DNA of 64,000 nucleotides from Kordia sp965283645. Its GTDB lineage: Bacteria > Bacteroidota > Bacteroidia > Flavobacteriales > Flavobacteriaceae. Below, one piece after another: positions 35,562 through 45,987 of the stretch. The stretch is taken from positions 2,604,001-2,668,000 of the forward strand of contig NZ_CBDIPG010000001.1 of NCBI RefSeq assembly GCF_965283645.1, in the 5' to 3' direction. The first letter of the stretch is position 1. Every line of letters starts with the position of its first letter. The position numbers and the translations under genes are program-made. The notes beneath the pieces were generated by a model, which made no database searches, was not told the origin of the DNA, and saw only the letters and a list, made by a program, of their open reading frames with translations.

Positions 35562-35656
35562 CAATTACCGACTTAAAAAATCAATTTCAAACCATCGTTT
35601 GGCAATGGAAATGTGTTGTTTCGACTAAAAAGCTTCTTTTCCTGCGAAAATTAAAA

Positions 35657-35664
35657 TATTTTTG
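35657..35664 (+). promoter_or_regulatory. -7 box TATTTTTG
   Basis: An exact TAnnTTTG match 22 bases before the ATG of the 1137-residue gene. Confidence 0.45.
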
Positions 35665-35686
35665 ATCGGAATTAGTTTAGTTGTAG

Positions 35687-38600
35687 ATGAAGTCATTTTT
35701 GTTATGTATCTGTATTGCCCTGTTTTTCTCTGTTTCATTACAGGGACAAACAAGCAACCGTCGTACAAAAAAGATAGCAATTAAAGATTCTATTCTGTTA
35801 GATTCGGTAAGTATCAATCCGTATCAATTTCGGCTGACCGATAAAAAAAATAAACAATTAGATAGCACTTCGTATCGAATTGATTTTAAAAAGGCGATTC
35901 TATATTTAGATTTGGCAAAAATTACCACCGATTCCATTCGCGTAAGCTATACAAAATATCCAAAATTTTTAACGAAAAAATATACAGGTTTTAACAAAGA
36001 TGTAATTGTTCAAAATCCGATTGATATTGATAAAATTGTTTCATTAAAATCGAATCGAGAAGCTTCAGACACACGGCTTTTTGATGGTTTGAATACGTCT
36101 GGAAGCATTTCACGTGGTGTAACTGTTGGAAACAATCAAAATACAGTTTTAAACTCTGAACTCGATTTACAGATTTCTGGAAAAATATCGCAAAATGTTA
36201 CATTGCGTGCTTCAATTCAAGATGCAAACATTCCGATTCAAGAAAGTGGTTATTCGCAACGATTGGACGAATTTGACCAAGTGTTTATTGAACTGGAAAG
36301 TAAAAACTGGAAAATTCGTGCAGGAGACGTAAATCTGGAAAATACAGAAACAAGTTTTATGCGTTTTCAGAAAAAAGTACAAGGTGTTGGCGTTGTTGTC
36401 AACTTGCCACATGAAAATAGCAAAACGACTATTTTTGGTTCTGGTGCGTTGGTTCGTGGTCGTTATACACAAAGTAGATTTCAAGGACAAGAAGGAAATC
36501 AAGGTCCGTATAAATTAACAGGTCCGAATGAAGAATTATTCATTCTAATTGTTTCCGGAAGTGAAACTGTTTATGTAAATGGATTGCCCGTAGAACGTGG
36601 AGAAAACAACGATTACGTAATTGATTACAACGCTGGAGAAATTACGTTTACATCTAAATATCCTATTACTTCTGAAATGCGAATTAGTGTAGAATATCAA
36701 TTTACAGATAACAATTATACACGTTTTGTAGCGTATGGTGGCGCGAAATATGAACAAGAAAAATTTAATATTGCAGGATATATTTATTCTGAAAATGATT
36801 CTAAAAATCAGCCAATTCAACAAAATTTATCGGATGAACAAGTTGCTATTTTAAGAGACGCTGGTGATAACAATCAACTAATGACAGCACCTTCAGCGGT
36901 GGAACAAGCATTTACTGAGAATCGAATTTTGTACAAAAAAGAAGTGGTTGGCGGTTTGGAAACTTTTGTCTTTTCTAACAATCCGGATGATACTTTGTTT
37001 GATGTTCGTTTTTCACTTGTAGGCGATAACCAAGGAAATTATGTCTTGGCAAATGCGGCTTCCAACGGTAGAATTTATGAATATATTGCACCAATTTCGG
37101 GCGTTTTACAAGGAAATTACGAACCTATAATTCAATTGGTTTCACCAACCAAAACACAAGTTGCAGTGGTAAAAGGCGCGTACACTCCAAATGAAAAAAC
37201 AGATGTGCAATTTGAAGTTGGCTTTAGTAATAACGATCAAAATTTATTCTCGTCAATTGACGATGATGACAATCAAGGTTTGGCGGCACAAATAAACGTG
37301 CAACAACAATTGCTAGATAAAGATTGGAAGATTCGCAGTTTTGCTAATTTTAATTATATCGATGAAAAATTTCAAACGATTGAACGGTTGTATTCTATTG
37401 AATTTAATCGTGATTGGAATTTAGACAATACTTTTAATGCGGGAAATCAGCAATTTTTGGCAACAGGATTGGATTTTTCCAACGATAAAAACGGAACAGC
37501 TCGTTACAGTTTTGAATATTTAGATTTTGCCAATAATGCTACAGGAAACCGTCATGTATTGTTGTCCGATTTAACCTTTGGAAAACTTAAAGTACAAACT
37601 AACGGAAGTTTACTTACAAACGAAACCGTGACTACAACTTCTGATTTTTTACGCTTGTTTGCGCGTTCTACATATAGCTTTACCAAAAGTTGGGTTGGCG
37701 CACAATTGAGCTTGGAAAGCAACGAACAACAAGAAATTGCTACGAATAACTTTACGCCTTTAAGCCAACGTTTTAAGGCATATACAGGTTTTGTTGGTGT
37801 TGGAGATAGTTTAAAAATTCATGCAGAAATTGGCTATACCTATCGTGTAAATGATAGTTTACGAAACAATAATTTAGAAAGAGTAAATACGTCTAACACC
37901 TATTTTTTACGATCAAAATTAATTCAGAATAAAAACACACAACTTTCACTTTTTGTTAATTACAGAACCTTGAAACAAGAAGATGAAAGCATTGAAAACG
38001 AACAATCGTTAAACTCACGTTTGGTATATCAGCAGAAATTATTTAATCAGATTGTATCTTTAAATACGGTATATGAAACCAATTCAGGAACGTTACCGCA
38101 ACAAGAGTTTACCTATGTACAAGTTGATCAAGGACAAGGCGTTTACACTTGGAATGATTACAATAATAATGGCATTCAAGAGTTAGATGAATTTGAATTG
38201 GCGCAGTTTCCTGATGAAGCAATTTATGTACGTGTGTTACTTCCGAATCAGATTTTTATCAAAACGCATCAGAACAAATTTAGTCAGGTAGTGACCTTAA
38301 ATCCTGCACAATGGAGCAATAAAAAAGGATTCCAAAAGTTTTTATCGCATTTTTACAATCAATCCTCATTTTTAATAGATCGAAAGATTCTTAGAGAGAA
38401 TAATAATTTTAACTTTAATCCTTTTGATGATAGCGAAGATGAAAATGTATTAGGCTTGAATCAAAGTCTTCGAAATGCACTTTTTTACAATCGCGGAAAG
38501 CAAAAATATACAACTTCTTATACGTATTTAAACGCCAAAGCCAAGAACTTACTTTCTATTGGTTCACAGGAAAATATAAACACATCACATCAACTTCAAT

Positions 38601-39100
38601 TTACACATAAACTTGGTAAATTTTGGCTCACCGATTTGATCACAAGTACAGGAAAAACAGAAAGTATTTCTGAAAATTTTCTAAATAAAAACTTCGAAAT
38701 TGATCTTTTTAAAGTGACACCAACACTTTCGTATATTTTTAATAGAAACAGTCGGTTTAGTGTTTTTTATAAGTATGAACAGAAAGAAAATCAAGTAGGC
38801 GATTCAGAATCGTTAACACAACAAAAAATGGGTGTTTCTTTTGCATATAGCAATCAACAAAAAGTAGCGTTGAACGGTGAATTTAGTTATTTCCAAAATG
38901 ATTTTACAGGAAATGCATTTTCGCCCGTTGGATATCAAATGTTAGAAGGTTTACAACCTGGAACCAACTTCACTTGGAATGTGATTATTCAAAAGAAATT
39001 GACCAAATTTTTAGATTTAAATCTCTCCTATTTTGGTAGAAAAAGTGAAACTTCACGCACTATTCATACAGGAAATGTGCAACTACGCGCATATTTTTAA
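35687..39100 (+). CDS. Large outer-membrane protein, conserved, unknown role
   Basis: The 1137-residue product has a Sec signal (1-20, ending SLQGQ). The N-terminal 150 residues look like beta-sandwich modules. From about residue 120 the sequence turns into long amphipathic strands with repeated elements such as SGSISRGVTVGNNQN, LDLQISGKISQNVTLRASIQD and MRISVEYQFTDNN. The C-terminal half is beta-barrel-like and ends HTGNVQLRAYF with a terminal Phe. An acidic loop VYTWNDYNNNGIQELDEFE may bind Ca2+. The SISQNVTLRASIQD-type text recalls SprA-like proteins, but it is far shorter, so I do not assign that name. Confidence 0.8.
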   Translation: MKSFLLCICIALFFSVSLQGQTSNRRTKKIAIKDSILLDSVSINPYQFRLTDKKNKQLDSTSYRIDFKKAILYLDLAKITTDSIRVSYTKYPKFLTKKYTGFNKDVIVQNPIDIDKIVSLKSNREASDTRLFDGLNTSGSISRGVTVGNNQNTVLNSELDLQISGKISQNVTLRASIQDANIPIQESGYSQRLDEFDQVFIELESKNWKIRAGDVNLENTETSFMRFQKKVQGVGVVVNLPHENSKTTIFGSGALVRGRYTQSRFQGQEGNQGPYKLTGPNEELFILIVSGSETVYVNGLPVERGENNDYVIDYNAGEITFTSKYPITSEMRISVEYQFTDNNYTRFVAYGGAKYEQEKFNIAGYIYSENDSKNQPIQQNLSDEQVAILRDAGDNNQLMTAPSAVEQAFTENRILYKKEVVGGLETFVFSNNPDDTLFDVRFSLVGDNQGNYVLANAASNGRIYEYIAPISGVLQGNYEPIIQLVSPTKTQVAVVKGAYTPNEKTDVQFEVGFSNNDQNLFSSIDDDDNQGLAAQINVQQQLLDKDWKIRSFANFNYIDEKFQTIERLYSIEFNRDWNLDNTFNAGNQQFLATGLDFSNDKNGTARYSFEYLDFANNATGNRHVLLSDLTFGKLKVQTNGSLLTNETVTTTSDFLRLFARSTYSFTKSWVGAQLSLESNEQQEIATNNFTPLSQRFKAYTGFVGVGDSLKIHAEIGYTYRVNDSLRNNNLERVNTSNTYFLRSKLIQNKNTQLSLFVNYRTLKQEDESIENEQSLNSRLVYQQKLFNQIVSLNTVYETNSGTLPQQEFTYVQVDQGQGVYTWNDYNNNGIQELDEFELAQFPDEAIYVRVLLPNQIFIKTHQNKFSQVVTLNPAQWSNKKGFQKFLSHFYNQSSFLIDRKILRENNNFNFNPFDDSEDENVLGLNQSLRNALFYNRGKQKYTTSYTYLNAKAKNLLSIGSQENINTSHQLQFTHKLGKFWLTDLITSTGKTESISENFLNKNFEIDLFKVTPTLSYIFNRNSRFSVFYKYEQKENQVGDSESLTQQKMGVSFAYSNQQKVALNGEFSYFQNDFTGNAFSPVGYQMLEGLQPGTNFTWNVIIQKKLTKFLDLNLSYFGRKSETSRTIHTGNVQLRAYF

Positions 39101-39203
39101 TTAAAATAATTCTAAATAAAACGCAACCTTTATAAAAATCGTGTATCTACAATTGGTATGGTTCTTGTTAAATAAGCCACAACAACATTATAAACCAATT
39201 ATT

Positions 39204-39761
39204 ATGAAAAACAATTTCTTACGAAGCGGACTGCTTCTTTGCCTACTCGTTGTAGGTTTTCAATCACATGCACAAGAAAAAGATGACCAGTATAACGTTG
39301 GCGATCGTAAAAACGAAATCCGTTTAGACGTTTTTGACGCTGCATTTTTTTCCGCAATTGATCTTAGTTATGAACGTGTAGATGACAATGCTATCGGTTA
39401 CGGAGCCTCTCTATTTGTAAATTTTAGAGATAGTGATGATGGTGGTTATTACGAAAATTTTGCTTTCACACCATTTTTCAGATTTTACTTTTTTAATAAA
39501 GAAGATTATGGCGCTAAAGGACTTTTTGTAGAAGTATTTTCAAAATTTGCTTCTGGAAACGATTTTGAATTTTTTAATAATGTCGAAGAAGAAGTCGATT
39601 ACTTTGATGCCGCTTTAGGAGTTGCCATTGGAAAAAAATGGGTAAACAAAAGAGGATTTATGTTAGAGATTTCTGCTGGTGGTGGACGAAATATCGGATT
39701 GGATGATAATTCGCCTGAGTTTACTTTTAGAGGTGGAATTTCATTAGGATATAGATTCTAA
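39204..39761 (+). CDS. Small outer-membrane beta-barrel protein
   Basis: The product of 185 residues has a signal peptide (MKNNFLRSGLLLCLLVVGFQSHAQ) and barrel-type strands (NEIRLDVFDAAFFSAIDLSYERV, FTPFFRFYFF, GISLGYRF at the end). I chose the ATG at 39204 that begins the signal peptide; 21 upstream in-frame residues lack signal character. Its role is unknown. It is separated from the next gene by a bidirectional terminator. Confidence 0.8.
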   Translation: MKNNFLRSGLLLCLLVVGFQSHAQEKDDQYNVGDRKNEIRLDVFDAAFFSAIDLSYERVDDNAIGYGASLFVNFRDSDDGGYYENFAFTPFFRFYFFNKEDYGAKGLFVEVFSKFASGNDFEFFNNVEEEVDYFDAALGVAIGKKWVNKRGFMLEISAGGGRNIGLDDNSPEFTFRGGISLGYRF

Positions 39762-39800
39762 TATTGAATTTAGATTGCAATAAAAGTTATATGAAAAGGT

Positions 39801-39833
39801 AAAAATAGCGACTTATGAGTCGCTATTTTTTTA
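39801..39833. terminator. Bidirectional terminator
   Basis: The 13-bp perfect stem AAAAATAGCGACT / AGTCGCTATTTTT with loop TATG lies between two convergent genes. Confidence 0.9.
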
Positions 39834-39839
39834 TCTATT

Positions 39840-42200
39840 TTAAGCAATTTCTTCTTCTGAATCTTCTTCAAATATGTTGTTTTTGTATTTATTATACAGA
39901 AATGAAATGATGAGTAATAATACTCCTAACGACACAAATACAATTGTTTTTGCAATGGTTGTTAAGTGTGCAATGTCGTATAAAAACAATTTTACAAGCG
40001 TTATTCCGAAAAGTGCAATGGCGCCAATTCGTAAATATTTGTTCCGTTTCCAAATTCCTAATACAATCACAAATAAAGCATACGTTCCCCATAAAATACT
40101 CAACCCGAGTTTATCCGAAGCCGCGTTAGAAGCAATGTCTAACCAATGAATTAATTCACTACTTAAAATACTTAAGATAGTGATATGAAATATTCCATAA
40201 AAAATTACTTTTAGGTTCTTTTTGATAAATTCTTGACGCACATATGTACGCGTAGTCATCAATAATAATATTACAAATAAGTATGAAATATATCGAATTA
40301 TAAGTGCATATATACCCGTATCTATTGATTGCTGCATGTATGCATCTCTGAGTTCGCTTAGCGCGAATAATCCTTGTGTAAGAAATATAAAAATAGCAAA
40401 CACATTCAACGCAAGTGTAACATATCCGAATGTTTCATTTTTTATCTTTTTGATATTTACAAAGGAAAGAACTGCCAAGAAAAACAACGAATAGTTGATA
40501 ACCCAAATTATTTTGAACTCTAAGAAGTTATAATTTGAATTTTTGAGTCTATTTAAATTGCTTCCCAACCCAGAATCGATATGTAGTTGATTCCAGTAGT
40601 TTGCAATTTCTACTCGAAACGAAAAATATACAGAAAATAAGAAGATACTAGGAATCACAACAGACAAAAACTGCGCTATTGTTTTAGATAACTTTAAAGA
40701 CGAAGTGTATTCTTTTTTATAAAATAAATAGGTAATATATCCAAAAGCTAGCATGCATAAGAATGAACCTAAGAAATTCATGTTTATAATTGGTAATATT
40801 CTCGTTTCTACGGAATAATCATACGAACTTACATACAAAGCTTCCCAATCATGTACAAGACTTAAAAAGGCTAACAGCATTACAGGATATGATAATTTCT
40901 CATAGATTTTTATACCTTTTGTACGTCCAACCCAGAACAGTATGGCAGCTTCAAAAACCCATAAGATTGTAACCCAATTTCCGTCAAGCTGAACTGGAAT
41001 GGCCAATGTAACAAACGTAATGACCAATCCGAAAACTAGATATAGCAAACTTCTATCTGAATCTTTTCGAGTGTACAAAATGTAGCTTACTATTAAGTGT
41101 ACAAATGCATTTAATAAAGTGAAAATACCCAAAAATTGCGCACCAATTGAATGTCTATTTAATAGTAAATATCCAATACCATACATTAAAAATGTGTTGA
41201 ATAAAAGTAAGATGATATCAGTTGCATTGTAGGCTTCTTTTTTTATCAACTTATACGCTAAAATTGTAATGTAGAAGATTGCAAAAAACACAAATAAGAA
41301 CGTCAATGCTATGCCAAAATGATTGTCTATTCTATAATCTGAAACAAACCAAGTAAGGTAGATTAACCATGTAATTCCAAATGATGAACCCAATAATGGT
41401 TTCCAATATTTTTTGAATGAAATTGTTAAGATTCCAATATTGATAATGGTCATGTATGAGAATAAAACCAGCACATTTCCAGAATTAGTACTTACTAAAA
41501 ACGGAACTGCATACGCGCCAACCAAACCAATATGCGCAATAACTTGTCGGTTATATTTTATCGCAGTATAAACGCCAAACACCGTAAATAATGTCATGAG
41601 AATAAACGCTAGTAATTGAGGAATTAAACCATAAAAACTAAACGCGGCATAGGTGATGAAATATAAAACTGCAATGCCTCCACTGACTAAAACTGCGCTG
41701 TAATTTTCATATTTCTTTTTTAGTTTGATACCAAAACCTAACAATCCAATTCCGCATAAATATCCTAAAATTATTCGTGTTGTTGGTGTAATGAGTTCAT
41801 GTTCTATAGAATATTTTACACCAATTGCCACACCAATAATTGTGATGATGATTCCTATTTTGTTTAGTAGATTTTCTCCAATAAATTTTTCAAGATTTGA
41901 TTTTTGAGCAAACGATGCTTCTGCTTTCTTTGGTTCAGGGGTAAACGCCAGAATTGTCTTTTCTGCAACTATTTTCGGGGTTGCAACAGTTTCTTTGGCT
42001 ACTTTTTCAGGAGTTATAATTGGTTTAGGTTTTTCCTCTTTTGCTTCTTGTTTTTCTGTAATAGCTGACCATTTTGTAGCTTTTAAGGATTCTATTTGAA
42101 AACGCAAATCATTAATTTCTCTGGAAAATTGTTGTTGCTTTTTTGACAACAATTCTAGCTTTCGCGTAAGTCGTTGTATAGTTTCTGAATGATCTTGCAT
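39840..42200 (-). CDS. DUF2339 domain multi-pass membrane protein
   Basis: The product of 786 residues has an N-terminal coiled coil (MQDHSETIQRLTRKLELL to about residue 55), a Lys/Pro/Glu-rich linker, the DUF2339 entry motif EKFIGENLLNKIGIIITIIGVAIGVKYSI near 115-145, and about twenty membrane helices to the C terminus, which is acidic. DUF2339 proteins are conserved in Bacteroidota and have no proven function. I chose the ATG at 42200, where the coiled coil begins, over one 13 codons upstream. Confidence 0.9.
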   Translation of the reverse strand: MQDHSETIQRLTRKLELLSKKQQQFSREINDLRFQIESLKATKWSAITEKQEAKEEKPKPIITPEKVAKETVATPKIVAEKTILAFTPEPKKAEASFAQKSNLEKFIGENLLNKIGIIITIIGVAIGVKYSIEHELITPTTRIILGYLCGIGLLGFGIKLKKKYENYSAVLVSGGIAVLYFITYAAFSFYGLIPQLLAFILMTLFTVFGVYTAIKYNRQVIAHIGLVGAYAVPFLVSTNSGNVLVLFSYMTIINIGILTISFKKYWKPLLGSSFGITWLIYLTWFVSDYRIDNHFGIALTFLFVFFAIFYITILAYKLIKKEAYNATDIILLLFNTFLMYGIGYLLLNRHSIGAQFLGIFTLLNAFVHLIVSYILYTRKDSDRSLLYLVFGLVITFVTLAIPVQLDGNWVTILWVFEAAILFWVGRTKGIKIYEKLSYPVMLLAFLSLVHDWEALYVSSYDYSVETRILPIINMNFLGSFLCMLAFGYITYLFYKKEYTSSLKLSKTIAQFLSVVIPSIFLFSVYFSFRVEIANYWNQLHIDSGLGSNLNRLKNSNYNFLEFKIIWVINYSLFFLAVLSFVNIKKIKNETFGYVTLALNVFAIFIFLTQGLFALSELRDAYMQQSIDTGIYALIIRYISYLFVILLLMTTRTYVRQEFIKKNLKVIFYGIFHITILSILSSELIHWLDIASNAASDKLGLSILWGTYALFVIVLGIWKRNKYLRIGAIALFGITLVKLFLYDIAHLTTIAKTIVFVSLGVLLLIISFLYNKYKNNIFEEDSEEEIA

Positions 42201-42405
42201 GGTTGATTTTTTAAATACTCCGTTCACGAGAATTTCCAAGTGAATATAAGTATCTCTTGTTTGTTTACATACAAATATGAAGCATCATTTTGTATTCTTC
42301 AATTCAAATTCTAAATAAAACGGATGATATTATCAATCGTATAATTTCATAGATAATTAATTTTCAATAAATTAAGTGTTTAAAAACAGATGATATTATC
42401 TATAA

Positions 42406-42489
42406 AAAAGAGGTTTTCCAGAAAATTGAAATTTCATCAAACCGAACTTAATTCAGCATGACTTTCAACACTTTTAGAAAACCTCTTTT
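42406..42489 (-). terminator. Long-loop hairpin after glyS
   Basis: The 13-bp perfect arms AAAAGAGGTTTTC (42406-42418) and GAAAACCTCTTTT (42477-42489) are separated by 58 bases. Read on the minus strand the stem ends in a T run, 22 bases after the glyS stop, so it can end that transcript. The loop is unusually long. Confidence 0.6.
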
Positions 42490-42510
42490 AGTTGTATAAA
42501 TTTCTATGAA

Positions 42511-44052
42511 CTACATTTTCATGAGCCAAGCACGCATGTCAACTTCTTTCATGATAATGCTTCGAACATCTTCAATTTTTACACGTTGTTGTTCCATCGT
42601 ATCTCTATGACGAATGGTTACCATATTATCTTCCAACGTATCATGATCAACCGTGATACAAAATGGTGTTCCTGCCGCATCCTGTCTTCTGTAACGACGT
42701 CCGACAGCATCTTTTTCATCGTATATTACATTGAAATCAAACTTTAAATCATCCATAATTTTACGTGCAATTTCTGGCAAACCATCTTTTTTTATCAATG
42801 GCAAAACCGCCGCTTTTGTTGGTGCTAATACAGCTGGCAAACGTAAAACCGTTCGTTCAGAACCATCTTCCAATGTTTCATCTATTAATGAATTTGAAAA
42901 GATTGCTAAAAACATACGATCCAATCCAATAGATGTTTCTACCACATACGGAACGTAGCTTTCTTTTGCTTCATGATCAAAGTATTGCAACTTTTTTCCT
43001 GAATGCTTTTCGTGTGCTTTTAAATCGAAGTCGGTACGTGAATGAATTCCTTCCAATTCTTTAAAACCAAATGGGAATTTAAATTCAATATCTGCCGCGG
43101 CATCTGCATAATGTGCTAATTTTTCATGATCGTGAAAACGGTAATTCTCCGCGCCCATTCCTAATGATAAATGCCACTTCATACGGTTTTCTTTCCAAGC
43201 TTCATACCATTCTTTTTGTGTTCCTGGTTTTACAAAGAATTGCATTTCCATTTGTTCAAATTCACGTTGTCTAAAGATAAACTGACGTGCCACAATTTCG
43301 TTACGGAATGCTTTTCCTGTTTGTGCTATCCCGAAAGGAATTTTCATTCTTCCAGTTTTTTGCACATTTAAGAAATTTACAAAAATACCTTGTGCAGTTT
43401 CAGGACGTAAATATAAGTCCATTGCCGTATCTGCGGAAGCACCTAATTTTGTTCCAAACATAAGATTGAATTGCTTCACTTCTGTCCAGTTTTTTGAACC
43501 CGAAACTGGATCTGCAATTCCCAACTCTTCAATTAATGCTTTTACGTCGTCTAAATCTTCATTCTCTAACGATTTTGCTAAACGAGCAAGAATTGTGTTT
43601 ATTTTTTCTTGATAGCCTACAACACGACCGTTTGTAGTTACAAATTCTTCTTTATTGAAAGCATCACCAAAACGTTTTGCCGCTTTTTTGACTTCTTTTT
43701 CAATTTTTGTTCTAATTTTTTCACAATAATCTTCTACCAAAACATCTGCGCGATATCTTTTTTTAGAATCTTTATTATCAATCAAAGGATCATTAAACGC
43801 GTCCACGTGCCCAGAAGCTTTCCACGTAGTTGGATGCATTAATATTGCGGCATCAATTCCAACAATATTTTCATTCATTTGCACCATTGCTTTCCACCAA
43901 TAGTCGCGTATATTTTTCTTTAACTCTGCTCCATTTTGAGCATAATCGTATACAGCACTTAACCCGTCATAAATTTCACTTGATTGAAATATATAACCGT
44001 ATTCTTTTGCGTGCGATACTACCTTCTTAAATTGATCGTCTTGTTTTGCCAT
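42511..44052 (-). CDS. glyS: Glycine--tRNA ligase, single-chain type
   Basis: The 513-residue class IIa synthetase is the alpha2 (eukaryote-like) form. It shows an N-terminal KVVSHAKEYGYIFQSSEIY, the motif-1 region, LRPETAQGIFVNF, motif 2 GKAFRNEIVARQFIFRQREFEQ, motif 3 VETSIGLDRMFLAIFSN, and the C-terminal anticodon-binding domain (APTKAAVLPLIKKDG ... FCITVDHDT). The length is normal. Confidence 0.96.
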   Translation of the reverse strand: MAKQDDQFKKVVSHAKEYGYIFQSSEIYDGLSAVYDYAQNGAELKKNIRDYWWKAMVQMNENIVGIDAAILMHPTTWKASGHVDAFNDPLIDNKDSKKRYRADVLVEDYCEKIRTKIEKEVKKAAKRFGDAFNKEEFVTTNGRVVGYQEKINTILARLAKSLENEDLDDVKALIEELGIADPVSGSKNWTEVKQFNLMFGTKLGASADTAMDLYLRPETAQGIFVNFLNVQKTGRMKIPFGIAQTGKAFRNEIVARQFIFRQREFEQMEMQFFVKPGTQKEWYEAWKENRMKWHLSLGMGAENYRFHDHEKLAHYADAAADIEFKFPFGFKELEGIHSRTDFDLKAHEKHSGKKLQYFDHEAKESYVPYVVETSIGLDRMFLAIFSNSLIDETLEDGSERTVLRLPAVLAPTKAAVLPLIKKDGLPEIARKIMDDLKFDFNVIYDEKDAVGRRYRRQDAAGTPFCITVDHDTLEDNMVTIRHRDTMEQQRVKIEDVRSIIMKEVDMRAWLMKM

Positions 44053-44088
44053 GGCGCAAATATAAAACGTTTGTGAATTAGCTACAAG

Positions 44089-44643
44089 CTATTTTTGCGC
44101 GATATATACAAAAGCTGGCGGAATGTTAAAAGCTTCAAAGGATAATTTCACATTATCATGAAATACTTCCTTTAGTTTTTTGTAGTAAGTAAGACTGTAT
44201 TGGTATTGAACAAATAAGCTATTTTTTTCCATGATTTTGTAAGAATTATCAAGGATGCGGTCACTTATTTCTGTTGGAATGTTGGTTAATGGCAAGCTTG
44301 AAATGATACAATCTGCCTTGTCATATCCGTGTTTTTTTAGAATTGATGCAACATCTTCCGCTGATACTTTTTCAATAACTAATTGAGAATGCTTGATTTT
44401 GTCTAAAGATTCAATAAACTTCTCGTTAATTTCAAAAGTAATTAGTTTAGTGTGTGGTTGAATTCTTTTTAAAATTTCTTTAGTGATGATTCCATTTCCT
44501 GGACCAAATTCTACAATAACTTTTACCGTAGAAAAATCAATATTTTTAACGATTCTGCGCGATAAAAATCGTGAACTTGGGAAAATAGTTCCCGAAGTTT
44601 TGATATCGCGTATTGCTTCTCTAAAAAATTTTAATCTATCCAA
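44089..44643 (-). CDS. Class I SAM-dependent methyltransferase
   Basis: The 184-residue product has ETGTIFPSS-like text (TSGTIFPSSRFLSRRIV) and the SAM motif VKVIVEFGPGNGIITKEIL, followed by ADCIISSLPLTNIP. This fits the small PmtA/KsgA-like group of phospholipid N-methyltransferases. The actual substrate, lipid or rRNA, cannot be fixed from sequence. It lies 36 bases upstream of glyS on the same strand. Confidence 0.82.
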   Translation of the reverse strand: MDRLKFFREAIRDIKTSGTIFPSSRFLSRRIVKNIDFSTVKVIVEFGPGNGIITKEILKRIQPHTKLITFEINEKFIESLDKIKHSQLVIEKVSAEDVASILKKHGYDKADCIISSLPLTNIPTEISDRILDNSYKIMEKNSLFVQYQYSLTYYKKLKEVFHDNVKLSFEAFNIPPAFVYIAQK

Positions 44644-44779
44644 TGGAAGAGATTTTTAGTATGACTGATGAATGTTTTTGAATATAACGCGAAGTAAAGA
44701 AAATATTCAGAAAATCGTGCCTTTTTTGCACTATTCTTTGCATTTTTTAAATGTGAAAATTGGTAACTAAAGAAAATTA

Positions 44780-45184
44780 CTACTGAAAGTAGCTAGAGTT
44801 CAAATTTCCGCCTTGTATTGTCCCTTCATGCTTGCGATGTAATTCACGATTGGTTTTTCGTAACGCAAGCAATTGTTTTCGATAACTAATAATACTATCG
44901 TAGTCTAAAACAGATTGCTCTACTTTTTTGAGTAATGCTTTTGCCTTTCGCCTTTCAGATTTCAAAATTGAACGATCTGCTGTATTTATTTTGGCTAAAT
45001 GATCGTAATTTTTAATGATGTCCATTAATTCTTCACGAACCAATACTTTTTCATTGTCAAGATAATTGTTCTTTTCTTGAGTATCATTATAATTGAAGAC
45101 AGAAATTAGCACCATTGATACAGTCATTGCCGCTAAAGCAATCAGTAATATTTTTTGAATTGTATCTTTTGTGATGCCACTCAT
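44780..45184 (-). CDS. Single-pass membrane protein with coiled coil
   Basis: The 134-residue product has one N-terminal membrane helix (about 10-28, ILLIALAAMTVSMVLISVF) and then a charged coiled coil, as in FtsL-like or YtxH-like small proteins. No family was recognised. It is divergent from the ComF gene. Confidence 0.65.
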   Translation of the reverse strand: MSGITKDTIQKILLIALAAMTVSMVLISVFNYNDTQEKNNYLDNEKVLVREELMDIIKNYDHLAKINTADRSILKSERRKAKALLKKVEQSVLDYDSIISYRKQLLALRKTNRELHRKHEGTIQGGNLNSSYFQ

Positions 45185-45235
45185 AAAAAAAGTAGTACTT
45201 TTAGTTTAAATATGTTAAAATTTTAACGTTTCAAG

Positions 45236-45925
45236 TTGGTAAAGATATTAAATTATATTGTTTCTGCCTTTTTTCCAGCAATTTGCTTAGGTTGTTCTGA
45301 TAAATTATTACATCAAGAACAGCATATTTGCACACATTGTCGCCATAATTTACCTTTTACTTCTTATCATAAACATGCCCAAAATCCTGTACTGAATAGC
45401 TTTTACGGACGTGTATTGCTACAAAATGCAACGGCATTACTACATTACAAGAAAAATGGAATGGTACAACAACTTTTGCATCAACTTAAGTATAAAGGAC
45501 AACAAGAAATTGGCACTATTCTTGGAAATTTACTCGGAAACGACTTAAAAAGTGAAACTTCCTATGAAACCATTACACATATAATTCCTGTTCCACTACA
45601 CAAAAAACGATTGCAAAAACGCGGCTACAATCAAGTTACAACTTTTGGACAACAGCTGGCAACACATTTAAATGCAACCTATGTTGATGATGTGTTGGTA
45701 AAAGTGAGTAATACAAAAACACAAGCATTTAAAAAACGTACAGCGCGTTGGATGACAGCACAACACTCTTTTGAAATTGAAAATTTTGGAAAATTAGAAA
45801 ACGCACATATTCTTCTTGTGGACGATATTATTACTACAGGCGCAACGTTAGAAGCCTGCGCAAATGCGCTCAAAAAAATTCCAAATATTAAAATTAGTAT
45901 TGCAACTATGTCAATAGCAAGTTAA
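45236..45925 (+). CDS. ComF family phosphoribosyltransferase-like protein
   Basis: The 229-residue protein has a Cys4 zinc finger at the N terminus (CLGCSDK...ICTHC) and a C-terminal phosphoribosyltransferase fold with PVPLHKKRLQKRGYNQ and the PRPP loop ILLVDDIITTGATLEAC. ComF proteins are linked to DNA uptake and recombination in competent bacteria. No ATG precedes the conserved N terminus, so translation starts at TTG 45236. Confidence 0.9.
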   Translation: MVKILNYIVSAFFPAICLGCSDKLLHQEQHICTHCRHNLPFTSYHKHAQNPVLNSFYGRVLLQNATALLHYKKNGMVQQLLHQLKYKGQQEIGTILGNLLGNDLKSETSYETITHIIPVPLHKKRLQKRGYNQVTTFGQQLATHLNATYVDDVLVKVSNTKTQAFKKRTARWMTAQHSFEIENFGKLENAHILLVDDIITTGATLEACANALKKIPNIKISIATMSIAS

Positions 45926-45987
45926 ATCGTTCGTATGTCCCAAAAATAATTAGTTTATTTGTACCACATTATTTTTAGTTATCGTTA

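Noticed and set aside
35687..39100. Assignment of the 1137-residue protein as SprA (T9SS translocon)
   Set aside because: Some motifs recall SprA, but SprA is about twice as long; the evidence is insufficient.
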